From Rhodovulum bhavnagarense (lineage in GTDB: Bacteria; Pseudomonadota; Alphaproteobacteria; Rhodobacterales; Rhodobacteraceae): a DNA stretch of 64,000 bases. Under the pieces are notes generated by a model. It did not search any database. It was given only the letters and a program-made list of their open reading frames with translations, and was not told where the DNA came from. The stretch lies in the NCBI RefSeq assembly GCF_004343505.1, contig NZ_SLXU01000003.1:62001-126000 (forward strand). Direction: 5' to 3'. Shown piece by piece: positions 46,687 to 54,846 of the stretch (positions are counted from its first letter, which is position 1; each line of letters begins with the position of its first letter). The translations under genes and the position numbers were made by a program.

Positions 46687-47573
46687 GCGCGCTTGGCGAG
46701 GCGTTGCAGGCGCATCTGGATGGTGGCGTAACCACGCTGGCGCGAGCATGGGCGATCGAGAGGCATGATGGCGTGGTTCTGGGTTTCACCGATCACGACC
46801 GGTCACTGGATTTTGACGGTATTACCTTCGAGGCGGAAACCGGCATGAGCGCGCAGAGTTTGAGCCAGACAACGGGTCTGTCGGTTGACAATTCGGCGGC
46901 CGTGGGAGCGGTTTCTTCGTCCGCGATTACGGAGGAGGACATCGCGGCGGGACGTTACGATGGAGCACGGCTGCGGATATGGCTGGTCAACTGGGCCGAT
47001 GTCGCCCAGCGGGTGCGCCTGTTTTCAGGATCGCTGGGCGAATTGACACGGCGTGGTGGTGTCTTTGAGGCGGAACTGCGCGGATTGTCCGAGGTGCTCA
47101 ACCGGCCCGTTGGGCGGGTATATCACATGCGCTGTTCTGCACGGTTGGGGGATGGATCCTGCGCCATGGATCTTGGCCAACCTGGCTACCGTGCCCTCGC
47201 CATGCCCGTCAAAGTCGAAGATCGGCGGCGTTTTCGCTTTGTCGATCTGCCAGGTTTCGCGCCGCGATGGTTCGAACATGGACGGCTTGAGGTGCTGTCG
47301 GGACCTGCGACAGGACAGACGGGGATGATCCGGGCCGATCGGATTGAGAGAGATGAGCGGGTGATCGAGCTGTGGGCGGAATTGCGTGCGCCGGTCGGGC
47401 CAGGCGACGAGGTTCGGCTAACCGCGGGCTGTGACAGATCCGCAGAGAGTTGTCGGTTGAAATTCAATAATTTCATGAATTTCAGGGGGTTTCCCCACAT
47501 CCCCGGAGAAGACTGGTTGATAAGCTATCCAACGCAAGGATCGCTGAACGACGGCGGGAGCCTTTTCGAATGA
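46683..47573 (+). CDS. g13: GTA g13, hub protein (DUF2163, BR0599-like)
   Basis: A 296-residue DUF2163 protein. N-terminal LARAWAIERHDGVVLGFTDH, then the family cysteines: two in MRCSARLGDGSCAMDLG and two in AGCDRSAESCRLKFNN followed by FRGFPHIPGEDW. The RcGTA homologue was reported to bind an iron-sulfur cluster through such cysteines. It forms the tail hub. Coupled to g14 by overlap. Confidence 0.92.
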   Translation: MSALGEALQAHLDGGVTTLARAWAIERHDGVVLGFTDHDRSLDFDGITFEAETGMSAQSLSQTTGLSVDNSAAVGAVSSSAITEEDIAAGRYDGARLRIWLVNWADVAQRVRLFSGSLGELTRRGGVFEAELRGLSEVLNRPVGRVYHMRCSARLGDGSCAMDLGQPGYRALAMPVKVEDRRRFRFVDLPGFAPRWFEHGRLEVLSGPATGQTGMIRADRIERDERVIELWAELRAPVGPGDEVRLTAGCDRSAESCRLKFNNFMNFRGFPHIPGEDWLISYPTQGSLNDGGSLFE

Positions 47574-48013
47574 GCACCCTTGGCGATACGGTCGTTGCAG
47601 AAGCGCGACGCTGGATCGGCACGCCCTACGTGCACCAGGCCTCGGCCCTTGGGGCAGGGGCGGATTGCCTTGGGTTGCTGCGTGGCGTGTGGCGGACGGT
47701 ATTCGGGAACGAGCCTGAAGATATCCCTCCCTATACGCCAGACTGGTCCGAGCCGCAGGGCGATGAAGCCTTGTGGCGTGCAGCGGAGCGGGTTCTGAGC
47801 CCGAAACCGGTTTTTGCGGCTGCGCCCGGCGATGTGGTGCTGTTTCGGATGCGCATAGGGGCGGTGGCCAAACATCTGGGGGTACAGGGGCGCATCGGGG
47901 CGCGGGCGAGTTTCATCCATGCCTATTCGGGCCGCGGCGTGGTTGAAAGCCCGCTTTCCGATCCGTGGGTCCGGCGCATCGTGGCGCGCTTTGAATTTCC
48001 CGAAAGGACGTGA
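47570..48013 (+). CDS. g14: GTA g14, NlpC/P60-type cell wall peptidase
   Basis: A 147-residue NlpC/P60 peptidase carried on the tail tip to cut peptidoglycan during DNA entry. The catalytic cysteine is in GAGADCLGLLRGVWR near residue 32 and the histidine in GAVAKHLGVQGR near residue 103. Also RRWIGTPYVHQASALG, the family opening. It overlaps g13 by four bases. Confidence 0.93.
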   Translation: MSTLGDTVVAEARRWIGTPYVHQASALGAGADCLGLLRGVWRTVFGNEPEDIPPYTPDWSEPQGDEALWRAAERVLSPKPVFAAAPGDVVLFRMRIGAVAKHLGVQGRIGARASFIHAYSGRGVVESPLSDPWVRRIVARFEFPERT

Positions 48014-48016
48014 ACC

Positions 48017-51000
48017 ATGGCGACAATCCTGTTTTCGGCGGTTGGCGCGGCGGCAGGTGCCGCGTTTGGCGGGGCGGTCATGGGCCTGTCATCGGTCGTG
48101 ATCGGGCGTGCGGTGGGGGCCACGATTGGGCAGGCCCTTGACCAGCAGTTGCTGGGGAGCGGCTCGGAGCCGGTCGAGACGGGCAAGGTGGAACGTTTTC
48201 GTCTGACCGGGGCGAGTGAGGGTGCTGCGGTTGCCCGTTTGTGGGGACGGTCGCGCGTGGCGGGCCAAGTTATTTGGGCCTCGCGCTTCAAGGAAAGCAC
48301 CGCCACGCATGATGGAGGAAAGGGAACGCCCGCGACACCCGAGGTGACCGAGTACAGCTATTCGGTCAGCTTGGCGATTGCCTTGTGCGAGGGTGAAATC
48401 GCTCGGGTCGCGCGTATCTGGGCCGATGGCTGCGAGATTGCGCCAGGTGATGTGACGTTACGGGTATATAAGGGCACCGAAGACCAGTTGCCTGACCCTC
48501 TGATCGAGGCAACTGAGGGGGCGGGACAGGCGCCGGCCTATCGCGGGATCGCCTATGTCGTGATCGAGGATCTGCCGCTGGCGCCCTATGGAAACCGGGT
48601 GCCGCAGCTTTCCTTTGAGGTCATGCGCCCTGCCGATAGTCCGGTAAACACGCTTTCCGATCTGATCCGTGGGGTTGCGCTGATCCCCGGAACTGGCGAA
48701 TACGCACTGGCAACGACACCTGTTCACTACCAGCTCGGGTTCGGCCAATCGAAAAGCGCCAATGTCAACGCGCCGAGTGGCAAGACCGATCTGGCGACCT
48801 CGCTCGACGCGCTTCGGGGGGAGTTGCCGGAGGTGAGATCGGTCACCTTGGTGGTCAGTTGGTTCGGATCGGACCTGCGCGCGCCTTTCCTCGAATTGGA
48901 GCCGAAGGTGGATGAGGAGAATGCCGAGGGCGCCCCGATGCCATGGCGCGTGGCCGGGTTAACGCGTGCGGAAGCCAAGACGGTGCCCTTTCATGAAGGG
49001 CGCGCGGTCTATGGAGGCACCCCGGCCGATGCAAGCGTTGCCGAAACCATCGCGGCGCTGCGCGAGGGTGGTCAAGATACTGTTTTCTATCCCTTCATCT
49101 TGATGGACCAGATGGAGGGCAACACGCTTGCCGATCCTTACAGCGGTGAAAGTGGACAGCCGCACCTGCCTTGGCGGGGGCGGATCACGCTGTCCCATGC
49201 GCCCGCCCATCCTTTGTCCAGCGATGGAACTTCCGCCGCCGTTGAAGAGATTGCAGAGTTTTTCGGGACGGCCACCCCAGGGGATTTCACGCTTGAGGGC
49301 GTTCCGGGTGATCCCGCGGGCTTCAGCGTCGTCTATTCCGGGGTAGACGGTTGGAGTTATCGCCGTTTCATCCTGCACTATGCCTGTCTTTGCAAGGCGG
49401 CGGGGGGCGTGGCGGGGTTTTGCATCGGTTCGGAATTGAGGGGGCTGACAACGATCCGGGGACCGCAGGGCCGGTTTCCTTTCGTGGAGCAGTTGCGTGC
49501 GCTGGCCGCCGATGTCCGCGCGATCCTGGGGCCGGAATGCAAGATAGGCTATGCTGCGGATTGGAGCGAGTATTTCGGTTATCATCCAGACGATGGTTCG
49601 GGTGCGGTCTATTTCCACCTAGATCCGCTCTGGTCCGATCCGAACATCGACTTCGTCGGTATCGACAATTACATGCCGTTGTCGGATTGGCGCGATGGCG
49701 ACGATCATCTCGATGCCGAATGGGGCACGATCTATGATCTGGGCTATCTTCGTTCGAATATCGAAGGTGGAGAGGGATATGATTGGTATTATCCCGGCGA
49801 TGAGGCTCGTCTTGCACAGCGCCGCGTACCGATCTCGGACGGCGCGCAGGGTGAACCTTGGGTTTTCCGATACAAGGACATCCGTTCCTGGTGGGAAAAC
49901 CGGCATGTCAACCGGCCGGCCGCGATTGTCGACTCGCTGACACCGCAGGGACATCGCACGAGTCTCTATACAGTCGGCGCCGCGACCACCGTCACGCCCG
50001 CACCCCATATCGCGTTCGGTGCCTTCGACGATACATGCGAGGTCAGGCGTGATGCGGAAGGGGGTGCGATTGCGCGTATCGAAAGCCACGAGGCGGCCCC
50101 GGTTGCACAAGAACGCCGCTATCGGGTGACGATATGGTATGCCCCTGGCCGTTCGGACCAGGTCGCGCACTGGTTGCTTCATCCGGCCGGATCGCTGTGT
50201 TTCCTCGGGAGTGCTGGTGCGGTCGGGGTGCAGGAGGATGGAGGGCACAGGGTCTCTGAGGTTGAAAATACCCGGCTTGGCGGATCTTTCCACAAACTGT
50301 CATACGAGGTTGTTTTCACGGAAGTCGGGACCGCTCGGGTGGCCGTGGGGCCGGGGCTTGATGGCGAATCACTCTACGTCATCGCCTCTGAAATCCTGGA
50401 TCTCGACGCGCAACAGACGGCATGGCAACCGCAGAGCAAACCGATATGGTTTACCGAGCTGGGCTGTCCGGCCATCGACAAGGGCACAAATGCGCCGAAC
50501 CTGTTTTTTGATCCCAAATCCTCGGAAAGCGCGTTCCCGCCTTTTTCGAGCGGGGCGCGCGATGACCTGATCCAGCAACAATATCTGCGCGCGGTTCTGG
50601 AATACTGGAAAAGTTCTGACACCAACCCGGTATCGAAGGTCTATGGAGGCCCGATGCTGGATCTCTCTCGTGCCCATGTCTGGACCTGGGACGCGCGGCC
50701 TTTTCCGCAATTTCCGTCCAATGACGCGCTCTGGTCGGATGGGGCGAACTATGGACGCGGGCATTGGCTGAACGGGCGGGCGACCGCGCAGCCGCTGGAA
50801 GCGGTGATCGCCGAGATCTGCCATGCGGCCGGGGTGATCGATCTGGACCTTGACGGTGTGCATGGGCTGGTGCGCGGCTATACCCTGTCGCAGATCACCT
50901 CGGCCCGGTCGGCGTTGCAATCATTGATGCTTGCGCATGGTCTGGAGGCGGCCGAACGGGATGGCAAGATCGTCTTTTTCAACCGTGACGGCCGAGCAAG

Positions 51001-52411
51001 CTGCCGTGTCTCGCCCGCAGCTCTTGCCATTACAGATCGAGAAACGGCCGCGATCGAACACTGTCGTGGCCCCGAGGCCGAAACCGCGGGACGGGTGAGG
51101 CTGACTTTCGTGGAGTCCGAGGGAGCTTACGAGGCCCGTGCGGTCGAAGCCATCCTGCCCGATGAGGCGGGGGGCGCAGTAGCATCGACCGAGATGACGC
51201 TGGTGCTGACGCGGGGTGAGGCGCAAAGCATCGTTGCGCGGTGGCTGGCCGAGGCGCGTATTGCCCGCGACCGGGTTCGGCTGGCGTTGCCGCCCTCGTC
51301 CCAGAGGATCGGGGCGGGCGACGTGATCCGATTGGAGGAGGGTGATTTCCGTATCGATCGAGTAGATCAGTGCGTGGCGCGCCAGATCGAGGCGGTCCGG
51401 GTGGAACGCGGTGTCTATGGCGGCGCTGCGATGACCGACGAGGAAGAAGGCGTGGCGCAGCCCGCTTTCGTGGCGCCGATGCCGGTCGCCCCGGTTTTCC
51501 TGGACCTGCCATTGTTGAGCGGGCAGGAGGTGCCCCATGCGCCGCATATCGCGATCATTGCCCATCCCTGGCCTGGGACGGCCGCTGTCTATAGTGCGGT
51601 TGAGGACGCGGGTTACAAGCTGAACACGCTTGTCGGGCGGCCGACCGTGGCCGGAGTGACCGAGACACCATTATTTGCCGCCGCACCTTCGCGCTGGGAC
51701 CGGGGGCCTGCGCTGAGAGTTCGCCTGTCGAGCGGAACGTTGTCCTCTGTCAGCCGGGCAAGCCTGTTTGCCGGGGCTAATGCGGCGGCGATAGGCAATG
51801 GCGCATCGGGGCGGTGGGAAGTGTTCCAGTTCGCCGAGGCGGAACTGGTCGCACCGCGGACCTACGAACTGAGAGGCAGGTTAAGAGGGCAGGTGGGCAG
51901 CGAGGGTGAGATAGGGTCGGATCATCCGGCGGGCAGCTATTTCGTTCTGCTGGACGGTACGCCTGTACAGATCGAACTGACCCCCGATGCGCTGGGATTG
52001 GCGCGGCATTACCGGATCGGTCCGGGGGGGCGGCCGTTGGACGACCCAAGCTATGTTCACGTGGTCGAGGCCTTTGAAGGCATCGGTCTGCGGCCCTACG
52101 CGCCCTGCCACTTGCGGGTCGATCAGGCGGAGGACGGTGAACTGACCGTGAGTTGGGTACGGCGCACCCGGATCGGTGGCGATAGCTGGGCGTTGGCCGA
52201 TGTCCCGCTGGGCGAAGCGAATGAACGCTATCACCTCAGGGTGCTGGACGCGCAGGGCAAGATACTGCGCGAGACGACCCTGCAAAGTCCGGGCTGGGTG
52301 TATTCGGCGGCGATGCGGGCCGCCGACGAAAGCCCGTTTGCAATCGAGGTTGCGCAATTGTCCGAGCGTTTCGGGCCCGGACCCTATCGGAGGATCGATA
52401 TCCATGGATGA
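48017..52411 (+). CDS. g15: GTA g15, giant hub/host-contact protein with inserted extra domain
   Basis: A 1464-residue tail-tip protein. An Ala/Gly-rich hydrophobic N-terminus (residues 1-45, VGAAAGAAFGGAVMG) may enter the recipient membrane. The GTA TIM-barrel spans about residues 425-900 (HYACLCKAAGGVAGFCIGSE, IDNYMPLSDWRDGDDHLDAEW, PIWFTELGCPAIDKGTNAPN). A phage-tail_3 domain follows at about 925-1010 and a C-terminal beta region ends the protein. RcGTA g15 is about 1300 residues; the excess is explained by a block of roughly 160 residues at about 640-801 inside the barrel. Overlaps the DUF2793 gene by eight bases. Confidence 0.93.
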   Translation: MATILFSAVGAAAGAAFGGAVMGLSSVVIGRAVGATIGQALDQQLLGSGSEPVETGKVERFRLTGASEGAAVARLWGRSRVAGQVIWASRFKESTATHDGGKGTPATPEVTEYSYSVSLAIALCEGEIARVARIWADGCEIAPGDVTLRVYKGTEDQLPDPLIEATEGAGQAPAYRGIAYVVIEDLPLAPYGNRVPQLSFEVMRPADSPVNTLSDLIRGVALIPGTGEYALATTPVHYQLGFGQSKSANVNAPSGKTDLATSLDALRGELPEVRSVTLVVSWFGSDLRAPFLELEPKVDEENAEGAPMPWRVAGLTRAEAKTVPFHEGRAVYGGTPADASVAETIAALREGGQDTVFYPFILMDQMEGNTLADPYSGESGQPHLPWRGRITLSHAPAHPLSSDGTSAAVEEIAEFFGTATPGDFTLEGVPGDPAGFSVVYSGVDGWSYRRFILHYACLCKAAGGVAGFCIGSELRGLTTIRGPQGRFPFVEQLRALAADVRAILGPECKIGYAADWSEYFGYHPDDGSGAVYFHLDPLWSDPNIDFVGIDNYMPLSDWRDGDDHLDAEWGTIYDLGYLRSNIEGGEGYDWYYPGDEARLAQRRVPISDGAQGEPWVFRYKDIRSWWENRHVNRPAAIVDSLTPQGHRTSLYTVGAATTVTPAPHIAFGAFDDTCEVRRDAEGGAIARIESHEAAPVAQERRYRVTIWYAPGRSDQVAHWLLHPAGSLCFLGSAGAVGVQEDGGHRVSEVENTRLGGSFHKLSYEVVFTEVGTARVAVGPGLDGESLYVIASEILDLDAQQTAWQPQSKPIWFTELGCPAIDKGTNAPNLFFDPKSSESAFPPFSSGARDDLIQQQYLRAVLEYWKSSDTNPVSKVYGGPMLDLSRAHVWTWDARPFPQFPSNDALWSDGANYGRGHWLNGRATAQPLEAVIAEICHAAGVIDLDLDGVHGLVRGYTLSQITSARSALQSLMLAHGLEAAERDGKIVFFNRDGRASCRVSPAALAITDRETAAIEHCRGPEAETAGRVRLTFVESEGAYEARAVEAILPDEAGGAVASTEMTLVLTRGEAQSIVARWLAEARIARDRVRLALPPSSQRIGAGDVIRLEEGDFRIDRVDQCVARQIEAVRVERGVYGGAAMTDEEEGVAQPAFVAPMPVAPVFLDLPLLSGQEVPHAPHIAIIAHPWPGTAAVYSAVEDAGYKLNTLVGRPTVAGVTETPLFAAAPSRWDRGPALRVRLSSGTLSSVSRASLFAGANAAAIGNGASGRWEVFQFAEAELVAPRTYELRGRLRGQVGSEGEIGSDHPAGSYFVLLDGTPVQIELTPDALGLARHYRIGPGGRPLDDPSYVHVVEAFEGIGLRPYAPCHLRVDQAEDGELTVSWVRRTRIGGDSWALADVPLGEANERYHLRVLDAQGKILRETTLQSPGWVYSAAMRAADESPFAIEVAQLSERFGPGPYRRIDIHG

Positions 52412-53117
52412 GACCGCTAATCTTTCCCTGCCGTTGTTGCAGGCGGCTCAGGCTCAAAAGCACGTAACAATGAACGAGGCTTTGACGCGGCTTGATGTTC
52501 TGGTGAATTTGACCCTTCAAAGCGTCAGCGTTACCTCGCCGCCTGCGAGTGCGACGGATGGTCTGGCCTGGGGCGTGCCCGCGGGGGCCGTGGATGCATG
52601 GTCTGGACGGGACGGACTGATCGCGATGGCCGATAATGGCGGCTGGGCTTTTGGCGCCCCTGCCGCGGGCTGGCGGGCCTGGGTCATGGACCAAGGGCAC
52701 GAGGTCCAGCATGACGGCAGTGGCTGGCGGCCTGCCTTTGCCGCGCGGGCAGCGTCGGGGGCGGGGCTGCGATTCCGGGTGCTGGAGTTCGACCATGAGA
52801 TCGTGGCAGGCGGAACGCAGTCCAGTGCTTTGTATATTCCTTCACATGTCATGGTTTTCGGTGTTACCGGGCGGGTCATCGAGGCGATTACCGGCTCTCT
52901 GTCCAATTGGCGGCTGGGCGCGGACGGATCGGATAACCGGTTTGGCAGCGGGCTGGGCTTGGGGAAGAACTCTTACGTGCACGGTGTGCTAGGGGCGCCG
53001 CTGACCGGCTATGCGCCGATGCCCCTGGATCTGACCCCCGAGAGCGGTGCATTCGCCGGTGGTGTGGTACGGCTGGCGGTGCATTACGCCGAACTTGCCC
53101 TTCCGGCTGCGGTCTGA
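52404..53117 (+). CDS. DUF2793 fibre-like protein at the GTA 3' end
   Basis: A 237-residue protein. The N-terminal DUF2793 part is clear (LSLPLLQAAQAQKHVTMNEA, LVNLTLQSVSVTSPPAS, DGLAWGVPAGAVDAWSGRDG, WAFGAPAAGWRAWVMD). The C-terminal part is beta-rich and Gly-rich (FGVTGRVIEAITGSLSNWRL, ALPAAV end), like a fibre head. DUF2793 occurs in the RcGTA tail-fibre gene, which lies at a separate locus; here it is attached to the main cluster by an 8-base overlap with g15. Confidence 0.85.
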   Translation: MDETANLSLPLLQAAQAQKHVTMNEALTRLDVLVNLTLQSVSVTSPPASATDGLAWGVPAGAVDAWSGRDGLIAMADNGGWAFGAPAAGWRAWVMDQGHEVQHDGSGWRPAFAARAASGAGLRFRVLEFDHEIVAGGTQSSALYIPSHVMVFGVTGRVIEAITGSLSNWRLGADGSDNRFGSGLGLGKNSYVHGVLGAPLTGYAPMPLDLTPESGAFAGGVVRLAVHYAELALPAAV

Positions 53118-53212
53118 GTCGACAATCGGAGCGGGTTCGGCGTCGCGACAGCGCTACGGTCGAACGGTCCCGCCCTTTTTGCCGTTCGGCCTGAGCGGTG
53201 AGCAGGCATGGT

Positions 53213-53548
53213 TCAGCGGGCGCAGCCGATGCAGGTGGGTGCGGTGGGATCGAGTTCCAGCCGCTTTTGCGTGATCGGTTCGCCGCAATCGGTACAATAG
53301 CCGAATTCACCATTATCTGTCCGGGCCATGGCGGCACGAATTCTGGCCTTGGTCGCGGCGCGACGGGCCTGTGTCGCCTTGGCCATGGCCTGGCGCTGCG
53401 AGGCGTCCATCCGGCTCAGGCGACCCACCGATTGCTGGTCAAGCTCTACCGTCCGGCGATCCTCGGAGCCACGCGCGCTTTCAGCATCGAGATCTGTCAA
53501 CATCTTCAAGAGACTGGCACGAAAGGCGGCGATCTGGTCGCTCGTCAT
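53213..53548 (-). CDS. TraR/DksA C4-type zinc-finger protein
   Basis: A 111-residue DksA-like protein: helical N-terminus (MTSDQIAAFRASLLKMLTDL), coiled region, and a C-terminal zinc finger CTDCGEPITQKRLELDPTAP then TCIGCAR, with the four cysteines intact. Short DksA relatives modulate RNA polymerase through its secondary channel. The ATG at 53548 is used; the open frame upstream overlaps the cysE promoter region. Convergent with the GTA cluster. Confidence 0.9.
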   Translation of the reverse strand: MTSDQIAAFRASLLKMLTDLDAESARGSEDRRTVELDQQSVGRLSRMDASQRQAMAKATQARRAATKARIRAAMARTDNGEFGYCTDCGEPITQKRLELDPTAPTCIGCAR

Positions 53549-53631
53549 GGGTTTTCCTTGGGCTAAGGGCGTTGAATTTGGCCTTGGGTGATTATCTGTT
53601 GTAACATCGGGCAGAAACGAGAGGACCAATA

Positions 53632-54447
53632 ATGGCCAGGACCCAGCCGCGCGTGACCGAACTTGACCCGGTATGGAAACGCATCTGCGATGAGGCGGAG
53701 GCAGCCGTTAGGGCAGAGCCCTTGTTGGGTGCACTGATCCATGGGGGGCTGCTGCACCATGAGGGGCTCGAGGACGCGCTGGCCTATCGTTTTGCGCTGA
53801 AATTGTCATCTGGCGAGATGTCTGCGCAGTTGTTGCGTGAAATTGCCGATGCCGCCTACGGGGCCGATCGGGCGCTAGGCAAGGCAGCGCGGGCCGACCT
53901 GATGGCCGTCTACGAGCGTGATCCAGCTTGTCATCGATTTATTCAGCCGATTCTCTTCTTCAAGGGGTTCCAGGCGCTGCAAGCCTATCGTGTCGCCCAT
54001 CACCTGTGGGGGGCGGGGCGTCGGGACATGGCCTATCTGGTCCAGATGCGAGTGTCCGAGATGTTCGGGGTCGACATCCATCCTGCCGCTCGGCTGGGCC
54101 AGGGGATCATGATCGATCATGCCCATTCCATCGTGATCGGCGAGACAGCCGTGGTGGGCGACAACGTGTCCATGCTGCATTCGGTTACGCTTGGCGGTAC
54201 CGGCAAGGAGGAAGAGGACCGCCACCCCAAGATCGGCGATGGCGTGCTGATCGGCGCGGGGGCGAAGGTGTTGGGCAACATCCGTGTCGGATGCTGTTCG
54301 CGTATCGCCGCCGGCTCGGTTGTGCTTTCCGATGTGCCACCGAACTCGACAGTCGCCGGCGTACCGGCCCGGATCGTCGGAGAGGCAGGTTGCGCCCAGC
54401 CCTCGATGATGATGGATCACCGATTGCGAGACGGCGGCGGGGAGTGA
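53632..54447 (+). CDS. cysE: Serine O-acetyltransferase
   Basis: A 271-residue hexapeptide-repeat enzyme making O-acetylserine for cysteine synthesis. The N-terminal helical domain (WKRICDEAEAAVRAEPLLG) is followed by the left-handed beta-helix with DIHPAARLGQGIMIDHAHSI, VIGETAVVGDNVSMLHSVTL and KIGDGVLIGAGAKVLGNIRV. The catalytic Asp-His pair lies in DIHPAA/IDHAHS. Monocistronic, followed by a hairpin. Confidence 0.96.
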   Translation: MARTQPRVTELDPVWKRICDEAEAAVRAEPLLGALIHGGLLHHEGLEDALAYRFALKLSSGEMSAQLLREIADAAYGADRALGKAARADLMAVYERDPACHRFIQPILFFKGFQALQAYRVAHHLWGAGRRDMAYLVQMRVSEMFGVDIHPAARLGQGIMIDHAHSIVIGETAVVGDNVSMLHSVTLGGTGKEEEDRHPKIGDGVLIGAGAKVLGNIRVGCCSRIAAGSVVLSDVPPNSTVAGVPARIVGEAGCAQPSMMMDHRLRDGGGE

Positions 54448-54464
54448 CCGTCCCCGCCATGCCG
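54436..54464 (+). terminator. Terminator of cysE
   Basis: GGCGGGGA, loop GTGACCG, TCCCCGCC, then ATGCCGCGTTTT. The stem includes the stop codon region of cysE and separates it from a convergent gene. Confidence 0.55.
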
Positions 54465-54468
54465 CGTT

Positions 54469-54804
54469 TTATGTCTTGAACTGATCGAATGCCTCAAGCG
54501 CCTTGGTGCCATACATCAAGGCCGGGCCGCCTCCCATCATGACGCAGACCGAGACCGTTTCGGCGATTTCGGCGCGGGTCGCGCCAGCTTCTATTGCGGC
54601 CTTGGTGTGAAAGGCGATGCAATCGAGGCACTGCTTCGAGATGCCGATGGCCAGCGCCATCAACTCCTTCTGTTTCGTGCTGAGCGCACCATCCGCGAGA
54701 GTTGCATGGTGCAGGCCGAAAAAGCCTTGCGATGCCGCGGGCTGCATGCCGCTGAAATCCTCCATATGCGCTTGCCCGGTTTCGAGAACTGCTTTCCAGT
54801 CCAT
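54469..54804 (-). CDS. AhpD-like/carboxymuconolactone decarboxylase family protein
   Basis: A 111-residue all-helical protein. The AhpD-type redox motif with following His is KQCLDCIAFHTKAAIEAGAT near residue 57, and ETVSVCVMMGGGPALMYGTK is the usual C-terminal block. Likely a peroxidatic or disulfide reductase partner. It is the last gene of the minus-strand pdh run (43 bases after pdhC), and PDH lipoyl groups can reduce AhpD in some bacteria, so a link is possible but inferred. Confidence 0.85.
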   Translation of the reverse strand: MDWKAVLETGQAHMEDFSGMQPAASQGFFGLHHATLADGALSTKQKELMALAIGISKQCLDCIAFHTKAAIEAGATRAEIAETVSVCVMMGGGPALMYGTKALEAFDQFKT

Positions 54805-54846
54805 GTCCTTCTCCCTTGGTTTTTTCCCTTTGCAGCTTGGCCCGCG

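Larger units (their letters stand above)
37956..53117 (+). mobile_element. RcGTA-type gene transfer agent structural cluster
   Basis: Eighteen genes on one strand in the order known from Rhodobacter capsulatus GTA: g1, g2 terminase, g3 portal, g3.5, g4 protease, g5 capsid, g6-g10.1, g11 tape measure, g12-g15 tail tip, plus a DUF2793 gene. GTAs are domesticated phage-like particles that package random host DNA. There is no integrase, replication, lysis or repressor gene, the tape measure is only 220 residues, and no gene is broken, so a functional GTA is more likely than a prophage. Head-spike, lysis and gafA genes of the system lie elsewhere in such genomes and are not in this window. Confidence 0.95.

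Noticed and set aside
37956-53117. Active prophage
   Set aside because: Gene order and sizes match RcGTA, and no integrase, replication, lysis, repressor or attachment repeats are present; GTA is the better explanation.
53161-53188. Hairpin CGAACGG/CCGTTCG after the GTA cluster as its terminator
   Set aside because: Seven base pairs, a 14-base loop and no following U-tract on either strand; too weak to call.
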